From: Prevotella sp. UBA6994
Lineage (GTDB): Bacteria > Bacteroidota > Bacteroidia > Bacteroidales > Bacteroidaceae
Assembly (NCBI GenBank): GCA_002449845.1
Contig: DJXW01000014.1
Span: 1-64,000, forward strand
DNA: 64,000 nt
Reading direction: 5' to 3'
In this document: positions 44,256 through 53,301 of the stretch, piece by piece
Position numbering within the stretch: position 1 is the first letter of the stretch
How the letters are laid out: every line of letters starts with the position of its first letter
Program-made: the position numbers and the translations under genes
The notes under the pieces: generated by a model
Databases searched by the model: none
What the model was told of the DNA's origin: nothing
What the model saw: only the letters and a program-made list of their open reading frames with translations

Positions 44256-45410
44256 ATGGCTAACAGATTTATTTTAAACGAAGTTTCTTATTTTGGACCG
44301 GGCGCACGCAAGGAGTTGCCTGGCGTAGTGGCACGTCTTGGCTTTAAGAAAGCATTGGTAGTAACAGACAAAGGCCTTATCAAGTTTGGTGTTGCCAAGC
44401 AAGTGACTGATGTCATGGATGAGGCTGGAATCGCATACGAGATCTTCAGTGAGGTGAAACCTAATCCTACGGTTACCAACGTGAAAGATGGTATTGAGGC
44501 TTGTAAGAAAGCTGGTGCCGACTTTATCGTTGCCATTGGTGGTGGTTCTGCTATGGATACTGCAAAAGGTATTGGTATCGTGGTACGTAATCCTGAATTC
44601 TCTGATATCGTTTCCTTGGAAGGTGTAGCTGATACGAAGAACAAGTCGTTACCTATCATCGCATTGCCTACAACAGCAGGAACAGCTGCCGAGACTACCA
44701 TCAACTATGTGATTATAGATGAGACTCGCCAAGCTAAGATGGTTTGTGTGGATCCTAATGATATTCCATGCGTTGCTATTATCGATGCAGAGTTGATGTA
44801 TTCTTTGCCAAAGAGTCTTACTGCTGCTACGGGTATGGATGCAATGACTCATGCTATCGAGGGATTGATTACGAAAGCAGCATGGGAACTCTCCGATATG
44901 TTTGAGATTAAGGCTATTGAGATGATTTACAAGTATCTTCCCATCGCCGTAGAAGAACCAACCAATCCAGTAGGACGTGACGGTATGGCTGTGGCACAGT
45001 ATGTGGCTGGTATGGCATTCTCCAACGTAGGTCTTGGCGTTGACCACGGTATGGCTCACCCATTGTCTGCTCTCCATGACATTCCTCACGGTGTGGCTTG
45101 CGCTATGTTGCTGCCTACGGTGATGCGTTTCAATGCCCCCGCTGCCAAGGCTAAATATGTAGATATTGCTAAGGCTTGTGGTGTTTACAAGGATGGAATG
45201 ACGGTAGATGAGGCTGCCGATGCTGCTTGCGAGGCTATTGCCGACTTGAGCCGTCGCGTAGGTATTCCTGAGCATCTTACCGAACTTGGCATTACCGAGA
45301 AAGATATTGACGCTTTGGCTGATCAAGCTATCGTTGACGTTTGTACTCCAGGTAATCCACGTGAGGTTACTCGTGACGATATCGTAGCTCTTTACAAACA
45401 AATTCTGTAA
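44256..45410 (+). CDS. fucO: Iron-containing alcohol dehydrogenase, lactaldehyde reductase type
   Basis: Group III alcohol dehydrogenase of 384 residues. NAD-binding GGGSAMDTAKG and PTTAGTAAETT blocks are present. The metal ligands are in MDAMTHAIEG (Asp/His region) and GLGVDHGMAHPLSALHDIPHG (His ligands). The overall pattern matches FucO, which reduces lactaldehyde to 1,2-propanediol at the end of fucose or rhamnose breakdown; other short alcohols are possible. No fucose or rhamnose genes are adjacent. A strong terminator follows, so it may be monocistronic. Confidence 0.88.
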   Translation: MANRFILNEVSYFGPGARKELPGVVARLGFKKALVVTDKGLIKFGVAKQVTDVMDEAGIAYEIFSEVKPNPTVTNVKDGIEACKKAGADFIVAIGGGSAMDTAKGIGIVVRNPEFSDIVSLEGVADTKNKSLPIIALPTTAGTAAETTINYVIIDETRQAKMVCVDPNDIPCVAIIDAELMYSLPKSLTAATGMDAMTHAIEGLITKAAWELSDMFEIKAIEMIYKYLPIAVEEPTNPVGRDGMAVAQYVAGMAFSNVGLGVDHGMAHPLSALHDIPHGVACAMLLPTVMRFNAPAAKAKYVDIAKACGVYKDGMTVDEAADAACEAIADLSRRVGIPEHLTELGITEKDIDALADQAIVDVCTPGNPREVTRDDIVALYKQIL

Positions 45411-45426
45411 TATTCATACTCTCTTC

Positions 45427-45473
45427 GTGCATGTGTTTGGTACTTGATGTAGCAAATACATGCACCTTTTTTT
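45427..45473 (+). terminator. Terminator of the fucO-like gene
   Basis: A 13-bp stem with one wobble (45427-45439 with 45453-45465) is followed by CTTTTTTT. It is a clear Rho-independent terminator on the plus strand. Confidence 0.9.
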
Positions 45474-45511
45474 AAAAGAAATAAATAGTATAACTTATAA
45501 TAACGTAAACC

Positions 45512-45979
45512 ATGACCAAAGAAGATTTGATGCGTAGGGCAATACTCTTATCAGAAAAAAGTGTGAGAGAAGATGGTGGACCTTTCGGTGCGGTCATAGC
45601 CAAGAATGGAAAAATCATTGCAGAGGCATCAAATAGCGTGACCATTGACAACGACCCAACTGCCCATGCAGAAGTGAATTGTATCCGTAAAGCTACTCAT
45701 TCGTTGGGTACTTTCAATCTTGAGGGATGTGAAATCTTCACGTCTTGCGAACCTTGTCCCATGTGCCTTGGTGCTATTTATTTGGCTCATCTTGATCATA
45801 TCTATTATGCCAATGATCGTGTAGATGCCGCAAAGATTGGCTTTGATGACAAGTTTATCTATGATGAAATAGTTTTGCCACCTCAAAAACGTAATAAACC
45901 CATTGAGAGTATGCTTCGTGATGAAGCCATTCGTGCGTTTGAAATGTGGGATGAAAGTACTGATAAATCAGAATATTGA
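45512..45979 (+). CDS. Nucleoside/guanine deaminase family protein
   Basis: Cytidine-deaminase-fold enzyme of 155 residues with the zinc motif HAEVNCI and CEPCPMCLGA (C-x2-C). Length and the C-terminal LPPQKRNKPIESML fit guanine deaminase GuaD-like proteins, which convert guanine to xanthine, more than tRNA adenosine deaminase TadA. The substrate cannot be fixed from motifs alone. The DegT-family gene follows after 10 nt, so they may be cotranscribed, but no functional link is clear. Confidence 0.85.
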   Translation: MTKEDLMRRAILLSEKSVREDGGPFGAVIAKNGKIIAEASNSVTIDNDPTAHAEVNCIRKATHSLGTFNLEGCEIFTSCEPCPMCLGAIYLAHLDHIYYANDRVDAAKIGFDDKFIYDEIVLPPQKRNKPIESMLRDEAIRAFEMWDESTDKSEY

Positions 45980-45989
45980 CGGTTAACAA

Positions 45990-47135
45990 ATGTCTGTCAT
46001 GATAAAATTCTTGGATTTGAAAGCCGTTACCGACATACATGTTGATGAAATCAAGAAAGCAGTTTCGGAGGTAATAGACTCTGGTTGGTATATACGGGGC
46101 GAAGCGAACAAGCGGTTTGAAGTTGACTATGCACGTTATATTGGTACGGAGTGTTGTGTAGGTGTGGGTAATGGTCTTGATGCTCTTGCCTTGATTTATC
46201 GTGCTTATATAGAGATGGGGTTGATGGATGAGGGTGATGAGGTGATTGTGCCCGCCAATACTTTTATCGCCTCCATCTTGGCGATTACCGAGAATGGATT
46301 GAAGCCTGTTCTCGTGGAACCGCGTATGGATACGCTTGAAATAGATGATGAACTCATTGAGCAAGCCATTACATCTAAGACCAAGAGCATCCTACTCGTT
46401 CATCTTTATGGCAGATGTGCATATACCGAAAAGATAGGAGAGTTGTGTAAACGATATAATCTCAAGTTGGTTGAGGATAATGCACAAGCACATGGTTGCC
46501 GTTTTACATCATCACATCCAAATTCCTCCATTGTCCTTCCTCCATCCAAAACAGGTTCTTTAGGTGATGCAGCTGGTCATTCTTTCTATCCGGGTAAGAA
46601 CTTGGGCGCATTGGGTGATGCTGGTGCCATTACCACCAATGACAGACAGTTGGCAGAAACAGTTAGGGCATTGTCTAACTATGGTTCACACATTAAATAT
46701 ATAAGTGAATACAAGGGTAGAAACAGTAGGCTGGATGAAATACAGGCTGCTGTGTTAAGTGTGAAATTGAAATATTTAGATGAAGAAAACCACCATCGTC
46801 AAACTATAGCTAAATTATATATTGATGGAATCAAAAACCCTCTTGTAAGTCTTCCTCAACGAATGGACGATGCTAACAATGTTTATCATATATTCCCCAT
46901 ATTCTGTGAACGGAGAGATCTATTGCAACAATATTTATCAAGTCAAGGCATACAAACTCAAATCCATTATCCCATACCTCCCCATCTGCAACAATGTTAT
47001 GTGGAATGGAGTGGGTTGCATCTTCCCATTACAGAGAAAATCCATCAAACTGAATTGAGCCTTCCCATCAGTCCTGTCCTTTCCGTTGAAGATGCTACGA
47101 CCGTCGTTCAGGCAATTAATGCTTTTTGCCAATAA
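45990..47135 (+). CDS. DegT/DnrJ/EryC1/StrS family sugar aminotransferase
   Basis: PLP enzyme of 381 residues. Blocks include NGLDALALIYRAY, VIVPANTFIASILAI, LVEDNAQAHG and GHSFYPGKNLGALGDAGAI, whose lysine in YPGKN binds PLP. Family members aminate keto sugars on nucleotide carriers for surface polysaccharides, or reduce/dehydrate related sugars. The alternative start at 45999 (MIKFLDLKAV) is equally plausible and more like the family N-terminus. Between GCRF and GSLGDAAG is an unusual Ser/Pro-rich insertion (HPNSSIVLPPSK) coded by five heptamers in an A-B-C-B-A order (46516-46550). No other sugar-nucleotide genes are nearby. Confidence 0.87.
   Translation: MSVMIKFLDLKAVTDIHVDEIKKAVSEVIDSGWYIRGEANKRFEVDYARYIGTECCVGVGNGLDALALIYRAYIEMGLMDEGDEVIVPANTFIASILAITENGLKPVLVEPRMDTLEIDDELIEQAITSKTKSILLVHLYGRCAYTEKIGELCKRYNLKLVEDNAQAHGCRFTSSHPNSSIVLPPSKTGSLGDAAGHSFYPGKNLGALGDAGAITTNDRQLAETVRALSNYGSHIKYISEYKGRNSRLDEIQAAVLSVKLKYLDEENHHRQTIAKLYIDGIKNPLVSLPQRMDDANNVYHIFPIFCERRDLLQQYLSSQGIQTQIHYPIPPHLQQCYVEWSGLHLPITEKIHQTELSLPISPVLSVEDATTVVQAINAFCQ
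46516..46550 (+). repeat. Heptamer-based insertion in the DegT-family gene
   Basis: Five consecutive 7-mers read ATCCAAA, TTCCTCC, ATTGTCC, TTCCTCC, ATCCAAA, a mirror order with an overall 14-bp period. They encode most of an insertion that the usual family pattern lacks at this loop. Confidence 0.7.
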
Positions 47136-47214
47136 ATAAAGGCTGAAATAGCCCATTGTTACATGTTTTCATGTTATTGATACATGATTGAATCGTCTTT
47201 TCAGATGATGTAAT

Positions 47215-47222
47215 TACCTTTG
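47215..47222 (+). promoter_or_regulatory. -7 promoter element (TACCTTTG) of the GH53 gene
   Basis: TACCTTTG matches TAnnTTTG and lies 35 nt upstream of the GH53 ATG. No good TTTG box lies at 19-21 nt, which suits an activator-dependent promoter. Confidence 0.5.
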
Positions 47223-47257
47223 CAGAGCAAATGAATATCATCTAAAAACGATTTGTT

Positions 47258-49129
47258 ATGAAAAGAAGACTACTGCTAACAATGGGAGTATTTGCTCTGT
47301 TGGTAATGGGGATGGGCAACCAAGCGAAAGCCGAGACCGTTACCGATACTATTTTCGACCGAAAGCTACATGAACAAGATTTCGCTTTCGGTGCAGATAT
47401 TAGCTTTGTTTCTCAGATGGAGAGTTGGAATACCGTTTGGAGAAATAAGGAAGGAATAGCCAAAGATATTTTCGAAATTCTGAAAGAACAAGGAATAAAT
47501 AATGTACGCCTACGTGTATGGGTGAACCCAGCTGGTGGATGGTGTGGCAAAAATGATGTGGTGAAACTTGCCAGACGGGCTCATGCGAAAGGTATGGGCA
47601 TAATGTTGTGCTTCCATTATAGTGACACATGGGCTGATCCTGGTACGCAGGATAGACCTGCTGCATGGGCAAACCACACCGTTGCTCAATTAGAACAAGA
47701 TGTATATGATCATACACATGATATCATCTCAGCCCTGAAAGCTGTGGGCATTACTCCACGATGGGCACAGATAGGCAATGAAACTAAACGTGGCATGTTT
47801 TATCCCACTGCTCAAACCAATAAAGGTGGAACGGATAACTTCGCCAAGATGTTGAAGGCTGGTATCAAGGCTGTCAAGGATATAGACCCTGAGATTAAGA
47901 CCATCATACATCTTCCCGATGGCCATGATAACTCTCTTTATCGTAGTATGTTCGACCAATTGAAAAATCGTGGTGTGGTATGGGACATTATCGGAATGTC
48001 TGCTTATCCTCGTTGGTCTCACTTAGATGGTCCAACGATGATTACAAGGGTAATGGCTAATATCAGAGACCTCAAACAGAGATATAAGACACCTGTGATG
48101 GTAGTGGAAACGGGGCATTACTGGAACAAGCCAATAGAAGCTAACAACTATTTGGTGGGATTGATGGATGCGATGATCAAAAATGGAGACCCTGGTGTGT
48201 TCTATTGGGAACCTGAGTCGTTAGGTGGATATGAATTGGGTGCATGGGATACGGCAACCAACAGACCTACCGTTGCCATGGACGCTTTCCTTGGCATAAA
48301 GTACACGGAAGTGTCGTGGGTGATGAAAGCAAGTGTTTCTGCTCCACAAGACAACGAAACAGTTGTCTCTATTGAAGATTTGCTTTTGAAGGCTAATATC
48401 AGCCATATTCAAAACAAGACAGTCAATGTGGAGTTTTATATAGACAATAAGAAAGTGGGAACGGTGAATACCAAACCATACGAATTGCAAGTATCTGACA
48501 TCAAGAATGGAATGCACACTCTATGGGCTAAAGCCATAGACGATGCAAAACACGTTCAAGCCTCTGATACCATTACGTTCTTCTTGGGTGAATCGCAAAA
48601 CTTCACGGAAGCTGCGGAAATCGTAGATGGTGACAAGAAAGGTGGAGTGATGAAATGGAATGTGAACTTCCGTGAAAAGGGGAAGTATGCGTTGCTGTTC
48701 CACTATGATGCAGACAAGATTAAAGGAGTAACCATCAAGGCTGGTGTCGACTCCTTGGGTAAGTTGTTCTTCTCAAAGGGAATGGATGAATACATGACCA
48801 AGGAAGTTGAAATCAACGAAACGGGCAACCTCTCTCTGACTCTTACAGCCAATTATTCGGCGGGTTTGCCTTCTGTCAAGTCGTTGCGCATCTTCCCGTT
48901 AGAGGGACAAGCCGTTCCAGAGCAAGGCGTGATAGATGCTATTCATGCTTATGGTAATGATAATTCTCCTGCTTTATACGACCTATACGACCTTTCAGGC
49001 AGATATATAACTACTTTGTCCCAACATCAGCTTGGAGTGTCGTTGGGTTCAAGGGAATCGGCGGTTGTTGTTTTACCGAATTGCGTAGGTGGAACGCCAA
49101 ACATCGTACGGAAGCATCGGCTGAAATAA
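47258..49129 (+). CDS. GH53 arabinogalactan endo-beta-1,4-galactanase
   Basis: Secreted enzyme of 623 residues; the signal ends NQAKA. The GH53 barrel (about 40-370) has GADISF, VRLRVWVNPAGGW, FHYSDTWADPG, the acid/base Glu175 in QIGNETKRG and the nucleophile Glu284 in VVETGHYW. Ig-like and beta-sandwich segments follow (about 380-560). The C-terminus begins a sorting-type motif (LYDLSGRYITT) but continues with an unrelated tail that overlaps the converging regulator gene by 103 bp. The enzyme cleaves beta-1,4-galactan side chains of pectin, which fits the nearby GH28 gene and regulator. Confidence 0.93.
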   Translation: MKRRLLLTMGVFALLVMGMGNQAKAETVTDTIFDRKLHEQDFAFGADISFVSQMESWNTVWRNKEGIAKDIFEILKEQGINNVRLRVWVNPAGGWCGKNDVVKLARRAHAKGMGIMLCFHYSDTWADPGTQDRPAAWANHTVAQLEQDVYDHTHDIISALKAVGITPRWAQIGNETKRGMFYPTAQTNKGGTDNFAKMLKAGIKAVKDIDPEIKTIIHLPDGHDNSLYRSMFDQLKNRGVVWDIIGMSAYPRWSHLDGPTMITRVMANIRDLKQRYKTPVMVVETGHYWNKPIEANNYLVGLMDAMIKNGDPGVFYWEPESLGGYELGAWDTATNRPTVAMDAFLGIKYTEVSWVMKASVSAPQDNETVVSIEDLLLKANISHIQNKTVNVEFYIDNKKVGTVNTKPYELQVSDIKNGMHTLWAKAIDDAKHVQASDTITFFLGESQNFTEAAEIVDGDKKGGVMKWNVNFREKGKYALLFHYDADKIKGVTIKAGVDSLGKLFFSKGMDEYMTKEVEINETGNLSLTLTANYSAGLPSVKSLRIFPLEGQAVPEQGVIDAIHAYGNDNSPALYDLYDLSGRYITTLSQHQLGVSLGSRESAVVVLPNCVGGTPNIVRKHRLK

Positions 49130-51258
49130 CTCACCGATGAGAAACCTGTAGCAAAACTGATTTCCTTAATATTCATTTTCCCTTCTTTTAACAGGGCAGC
49201 GGCTTGCTTGAGACGGATGGTACGTACAAACTCGGTTGGCTTCTGTCCTGTTAATGATTGCAACTTTCTGTAGAAGGTCATCCTGCTCATATACATATCG
49301 TTGCTCAATTGCTCCATCGTGTAGTTCTCGTTGCTGATGTTCTTTTCCACGGTGGCGATAGCCTGCTTTAACCATTCTTGATCTGAAGCGGATATGTTGG
49401 CTTCCTGTAGATGTTCCTTTTCTTGCTGTTTCCCTTCAATGCCTTGCTTCATGCTCTTCATGAATAAACGGCGTAGCTTGCGCAACTTTTGGTATTGATA
49501 GATGAAAAATGCAATGGCAACAAGTATGGCTATGTAGATGCACCACATCCACCAACTGTTGAGCCATTTAGGCAGACGCTCTAAAATGATGTTACGTTGC
49601 GGACTTGTCCATTTATTGAAAGGTTTTGTTTCGTTCAGGATAATGGAGTAGGTATCTTCCGCACACATACTTTCTTGGGTGAGTGTGTGTTTCTTGGTGT
49701 CATAAAAACGGGTGTAATGTTCATAGGCTATGACCAGTCTTCCTATGCTGTCCACGTTGAGGTCTATTATCGCATCCCCATATTCGTTGCTTCCATATTC
49801 ATCCAATACCAGTTTTCCATCGACGTATTGATACAACTGACCGTAGATGTTTCCTAACCATAGTTTCCCGTCAGCTGTAAATGAGAGGGCAGAGATGTCG
49901 TTGGCATTTGGGCTGATGGTCTTAACCTCTTTGGTTTGAATATTGACGCATTGCAGTTCTTTTCCCGTGCTCAACCAAACCTTTCCTTTGCCGTCATCAG
50001 CCAAGGCTTCGGCTCGGTTGGGCAATACGGCTGCAATTTGGATGGAGTCAACGGTACAATACAACAAGTTGTTTCCGTCAGTTGTCCATATTCCTGGTTC
50101 TCCTTTTCTTTTCTCCATGATGGGAAGAAGTGGGGCTCTTCCGTTACCCATCGTTATTTCTTTGCCATTCAGAAGGTCTTTGACAATGATGCCTCTCCTT
50201 TCATGGTATTGCCACAAATAGTTTCCATCGATGATGTTATTGTGAGAATAGGGCACTTCAGATGAAAGTTTTATTGCAAAAGGACCAGGTTGGTTGCCTG
50301 CCACTAAGAGATTGCCACGTTTGTCAAAGCTGATTTTGTTTAATGCCTTGATGGAAGTAGGTAAGATGTTGGACAGGGATTGTTGCCTCAGTGTCCCATT
50401 GCTGGTGTCAAACAACAACAAGTCTTCTGTTGAAGTCATCCATAGCAACTGCCGTTTGTCATCAAACTTTAGGTCAATGCATACAAATGATTGTGAGGAA
50501 GCTCTTGTTGGCAGCTCTTGTGGTTGAGTAATGATGCTTCCTGATTTCGTATCGTACTTGACAATTCCCTGTCCGATAGTTCCAATCCATAAACAATGGT
50601 GAATGGTGTCTTCAGCTATGCAGGATGGAGGAACTTGAAGAGACCAAGGAGCCTCTTCAAATCGGCTGCTTTGCGAGTTGAAACGGAGTAGTCCACCTGA
50701 CCATTGCGTTACCCACAATTGCTGATGACTGTCTTCAAAGATGTCCGATACGTACTTGTTCTCTCCTTTCCATAGAGAGGGAAAGGTGTTGAGCAATTGG
50801 TGGTTATGGGAAAATTCGTAAAGTTTTTGGTTCGATGTCAGCCAGTAATGTCCATCAGAGGTTTTGCAAATGTCATCTATACGCTTGCTATCTACCATGT
50901 TTAGCACACGTATAGAATATGTTTTCTTATCGAGAACATAAGCTCCGTGGAAAGTTCCGATAACAATGCTTCCGTCAACATCTGCCAGACAAGCCACGTT
51001 GTTGCTTCCCAACAGATCGGGTTGCTTGGCATTCGAGCGGAAGATGTCCGTTTGACTACCGTCTTGTCGGCAGATACCTCCGCCCTCTGTCGCATACCAA
51101 AGAAATCCTTCTTGGTCTTCGATGATGTGCAACACTCTATTTGCCGACAATTGCTCTTGATGGGGCAATTCTAATATGCTCATTTGCTGCGCAATGCAAG
51201 GTGCGGCAAATAATAAAAGTATTGATAGATATATGTAGCGTAACGTATTTCGGTTCAT
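49027..51258 (-). CDS. Membrane propeller-AraC transcriptional regulator without kinase
   Basis: Protein of 743 residues. After a signal peptide (ending PCIAQ) comes a periplasmic two-component-regulator-type propeller (about 28-540; repeats such as EGFLWYATEGGGICRQDG and KLWLGNIYGQLYQYVDGK). One membrane helix follows (WCIYIAILVAIAFFIYQYQ, about 575-593), then a linker and a C-terminal AraC helix-turn-helix pair (about 640-735; YTMEQLSNDMYMSRMTFYRK, IKEISFATGFSSVSYFSRCF). Hybrid two-component systems of Bacteroidales have kinase and receiver domains between sensor and AraC; both are missing here. It lies between GH53 and GH28 genes and likely senses pectic or galactan fragments. Confidence 0.88.
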   Translation of the reverse strand: MNRNTLRYIYLSILLLFAAPCIAQQMSILELPHQEQLSANRVLHIIEDQEGFLWYATEGGGICRQDGSQTDIFRSNAKQPDLLGSNNVACLADVDGSIVIGTFHGAYVLDKKTYSIRVLNMVDSKRIDDICKTSDGHYWLTSNQKLYEFSHNHQLLNTFPSLWKGENKYVSDIFEDSHQQLWVTQWSGGLLRFNSQSSRFEEAPWSLQVPPSCIAEDTIHHCLWIGTIGQGIVKYDTKSGSIITQPQELPTRASSQSFVCIDLKFDDKRQLLWMTSTEDLLLFDTSNGTLRQQSLSNILPTSIKALNKISFDKRGNLLVAGNQPGPFAIKLSSEVPYSHNNIIDGNYLWQYHERRGIIVKDLLNGKEITMGNGRAPLLPIMEKRKGEPGIWTTDGNNLLYCTVDSIQIAAVLPNRAEALADDGKGKVWLSTGKELQCVNIQTKEVKTISPNANDISALSFTADGKLWLGNIYGQLYQYVDGKLVLDEYGSNEYGDAIIDLNVDSIGRLVIAYEHYTRFYDTKKHTLTQESMCAEDTYSIILNETKPFNKWTSPQRNIILERLPKWLNSWWMWCIYIAILVAIAFFIYQYQKLRKLRRLFMKSMKQGIEGKQQEKEHLQEANISASDQEWLKQAIATVEKNISNENYTMEQLSNDMYMSRMTFYRKLQSLTGQKPTEFVRTIRLKQAAALLKEGKMNIKEISFATGFSSVSYFSRCFRTMFGVPPTQFGKTTTADSLEPNDTPS

Positions 51259-51287
51259 TATAAGGTTTTCATGGATTTTCCTTGATG

Positions 51288-51347
51288 CAAAGATAATAAA
51301 ATTTGTAATTATTTACTCTTTTTTCTCATCTATTTTTCGTAAATTTG
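51288..51347. promoter_or_regulatory. Divergent regulator / GH28 promoter elements
   Basis: On the minus strand TATCTTTG (51288-51295) serves the regulator, 30 nt before its ATG. On the plus strand TAAATTTG (51340-51347) serves the GH28 gene, 38 nt before its ATG. Both fit TAnnTTTG. No clear -33 boxes are seen. Confidence 0.5.
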
Positions 51348-51384
51348 CACAAAATATAATTCTTCACCTAATAACAATCAAAAA

Positions 51385-52902
51385 ATGAAACATTACAAAA
51401 TTTTGATGTTGGTAGCTTTTTCCATGTTTTTCTTTAGCGTGGGAGCCCAACGAAAGAATGTGCGACGAGTAAACACTCAACGGATTGTCAATCCATACGC
51501 CAAGTACACACGCAACTTGCCCTTTAGCATGAATGGGATGGCAGCTCCTGTCATTCCCAATAATCAAGTGAAACTTTCTGACTTTGGTGCAAAAGGTGAC
51601 GGGTCGGCTCTTTGTACGGAAGCATTTCAGAAAGCTTTTGCTGCATTAGTGGAAAAAGGAGGTGGAAAGTTGGTCGTTCCGCAAGGTGTTTGGTACACAG
51701 GTCCCATTGAATTGAAGAGCAATACGGAGTTGCACTTGGAGAAAGGTGCCGTGATTCTCTTTGCGGCTGACGAATCTCTTTATCCTATCAAGAAGACTTC
51801 GTTTGAAGGACTTGAAACCCGCAGGTGCCAGTCGCCTGTTTCTGCTACAAACGCAACGAACATTGCCATTACAGGACAGGGTGTCATTGATGGAAATGGC
51901 TTGTATTGGAGACCCTTGAAGAAATCGAAGGTTACTGATGGTCAATGGAAAAAGTTTACAGGTATGCAGAAGGGTGTATTCAAACGCAATGACCTTTGGT
52001 TCCCCTCTGCTGGTTATGCAAAAGGTGATTCCATTGCAGACATGAACGTGCCCAAGGGATTGGAAACAGATGAGCAATGGAATGAGATTCGTCGTTTCTT
52101 GCGCCCTGTGATGGTGAGCCTCGTGGGATGTAAGAACGTATTGCTGAAGGACGTGATTTTTCAAAACTCTCCAGCTTGGAACATTCACCCATTGATGTGC
52201 GAGAACATTATTATAGATCATGTGCTTGCCCGTAATCCTGATTATGCACAGAATGGCGATGCGCTCGACTTAGAATCATGCAAGAATGCGTTGATCGTTA
52301 ATTCTACGTTTGATGCAGGTGATGATGGTATTTGCATCAAGAGTGGAAAGGACGCGGATGGTCGCAAGAGAGGTAAGCCATGCGAAAACGTGGTGGTAGA
52401 TGGCTGCACCGTTTTCCAGGGACATGGTGGCTTCGTGGTTGGCTCTGAGATGAGTGGTGGCGTGAAAAATATCCTCGTGCAGAATTGCCAGTTCCTCGGT
52501 ACTGATGTGGGCTTGCGTTTCAAGAGTTGCAGAGGACGTGGCGGTGTGGTTGAGAATATCTTCATCCGCAATATCTCCATGTTCGACATTCAGGGCGACG
52601 CTATTACGTTCGACCTCTACTATGGTGGGAAATCTGCAATAGAGGTTCTTGAAAGTGGCGAGAAGGTAAACAATATCGAAGCTAAACCTGTTGACGAGAC
52701 CACACCAGAGTTCCGCAACATTGATATTGAGAATATTGTCTGCAGACATGCTCGTCGTGCTATGTTCTTCAATGGTTTGCCAGAAAAACCTATCACGAAT
52801 ATTCGCTTGAAGAATATCAATATTTCTGCTGAGGTTAATTCAGACTTCTTCAATTGCAAGAACGTCACTAAGGATAATGTGAATCTCTCGATAGAGAAGT
52901 AG
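51385..52902 (+). CDS. GH28 polygalacturonase family enzyme
   Basis: Secreted right-handed beta-helix enzyme of 505 residues with signal peptide ending VGAQ. It opens with VKLSDFGAKGDG, typical of GH28. Active-site positions are N290-G-D292, D313-D314 in AGDDGICIKSG, H347 in QGHGGF, and R378/K380 in LRFKS, which replaces the usual RIK. It hydrolyses galacturonic acid linkages in pectin; exo or rhamnogalacturonan activity is also possible. It diverges from the propeller-AraC regulator, and with GH53 forms a pectin-directed group. A bidirectional terminator follows. Confidence 0.9.
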   Translation: MKHYKILMLVAFSMFFFSVGAQRKNVRRVNTQRIVNPYAKYTRNLPFSMNGMAAPVIPNNQVKLSDFGAKGDGSALCTEAFQKAFAALVEKGGGKLVVPQGVWYTGPIELKSNTELHLEKGAVILFAADESLYPIKKTSFEGLETRRCQSPVSATNATNIAITGQGVIDGNGLYWRPLKKSKVTDGQWKKFTGMQKGVFKRNDLWFPSAGYAKGDSIADMNVPKGLETDEQWNEIRRFLRPVMVSLVGCKNVLLKDVIFQNSPAWNIHPLMCENIIIDHVLARNPDYAQNGDALDLESCKNALIVNSTFDAGDDGICIKSGKDADGRKRGKPCENVVVDGCTVFQGHGGFVVGSEMSGGVKNILVQNCQFLGTDVGLRFKSCRGRGGVVENIFIRNISMFDIQGDAITFDLYYGGKSAIEVLESGEKVNNIEAKPVDETTPEFRNIDIENIVCRHARRAMFFNGLPEKPITNIRLKNINISAEVNSDFFNCKNVTKDNVNLSIEK

Positions 52903-52909
52903 TAATTAT

Positions 52910-52946
52910 AATGCCCCTAAGTATAAAGACAATACTCAGGGGCATT
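52910..52946. terminator. Bidirectional terminator after GH28
   Basis: AATGCCCCT (52910-52918) pairs with AGGGGCATT (52938-52946) and an inner AGTAT/ATACT stem continues after one mismatch. It lies between the convergent GH28 and DUF2442 genes. AAATTTT follows on the plus strand. Confidence 0.75.
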
Positions 52947-52982
52947 AAATTTTAAAGATTAGTTTAAAAGGAGAATGCTGCT

Positions 52983-53219
52983 CTATGCAGCTGTTCCTAT
53001 CTCATAAAGATATTCAGGTGCAAAGTCAGCGCCATTCTCCCACTCGATAGTGTTGAACTTGATGGAGAATCTTTTAAAATATCCTATGTCTTTCAGTGGT
53101 TCAAACACTTTACCATTAAGTGACTGGCTCAAATCTACGATTCGTCTTTCGCCATTGTTGAACAGCAACATTATTCTGTAGCCATCCAAATATTTTGCTT
53201 TTGTTACTTCTAAAAACAT
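52983..53219 (-). CDS. DUF2442 family protein
   Basis: Small protein of 78 residues from the ATG at 53219 (MFLEVTKAKYLDGYRIMLLF); an in-frame ATG at 53273 gives an unlikely extra N-terminus. The patterns FNNGERRIVDLSQSLNGKVFEPLKD and FNTIEWENGADFAPEYLYE fit DUF2442, a small fold often encoded next to DUF4160 and sometimes listed with toxin-antitoxin-like pairs. I see no DUF4160 partner. The function is unknown. It lies between two terminators and so is probably its own unit. Confidence 0.8.
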   Translation of the reverse strand: MFLEVTKAKYLDGYRIMLLFNNGERRIVDLSQSLNGKVFEPLKDIGYFKRFSIKFNTIEWENGADFAPEYLYEIGTAA

Positions 53220-53301
53220 AATCGGTTTTAATTGTGGCTCAGCAAATATAGGTATTATTATTGAATTTGCCAAACATTTGGGTAAGATTCATGGTATCTT
53301 T

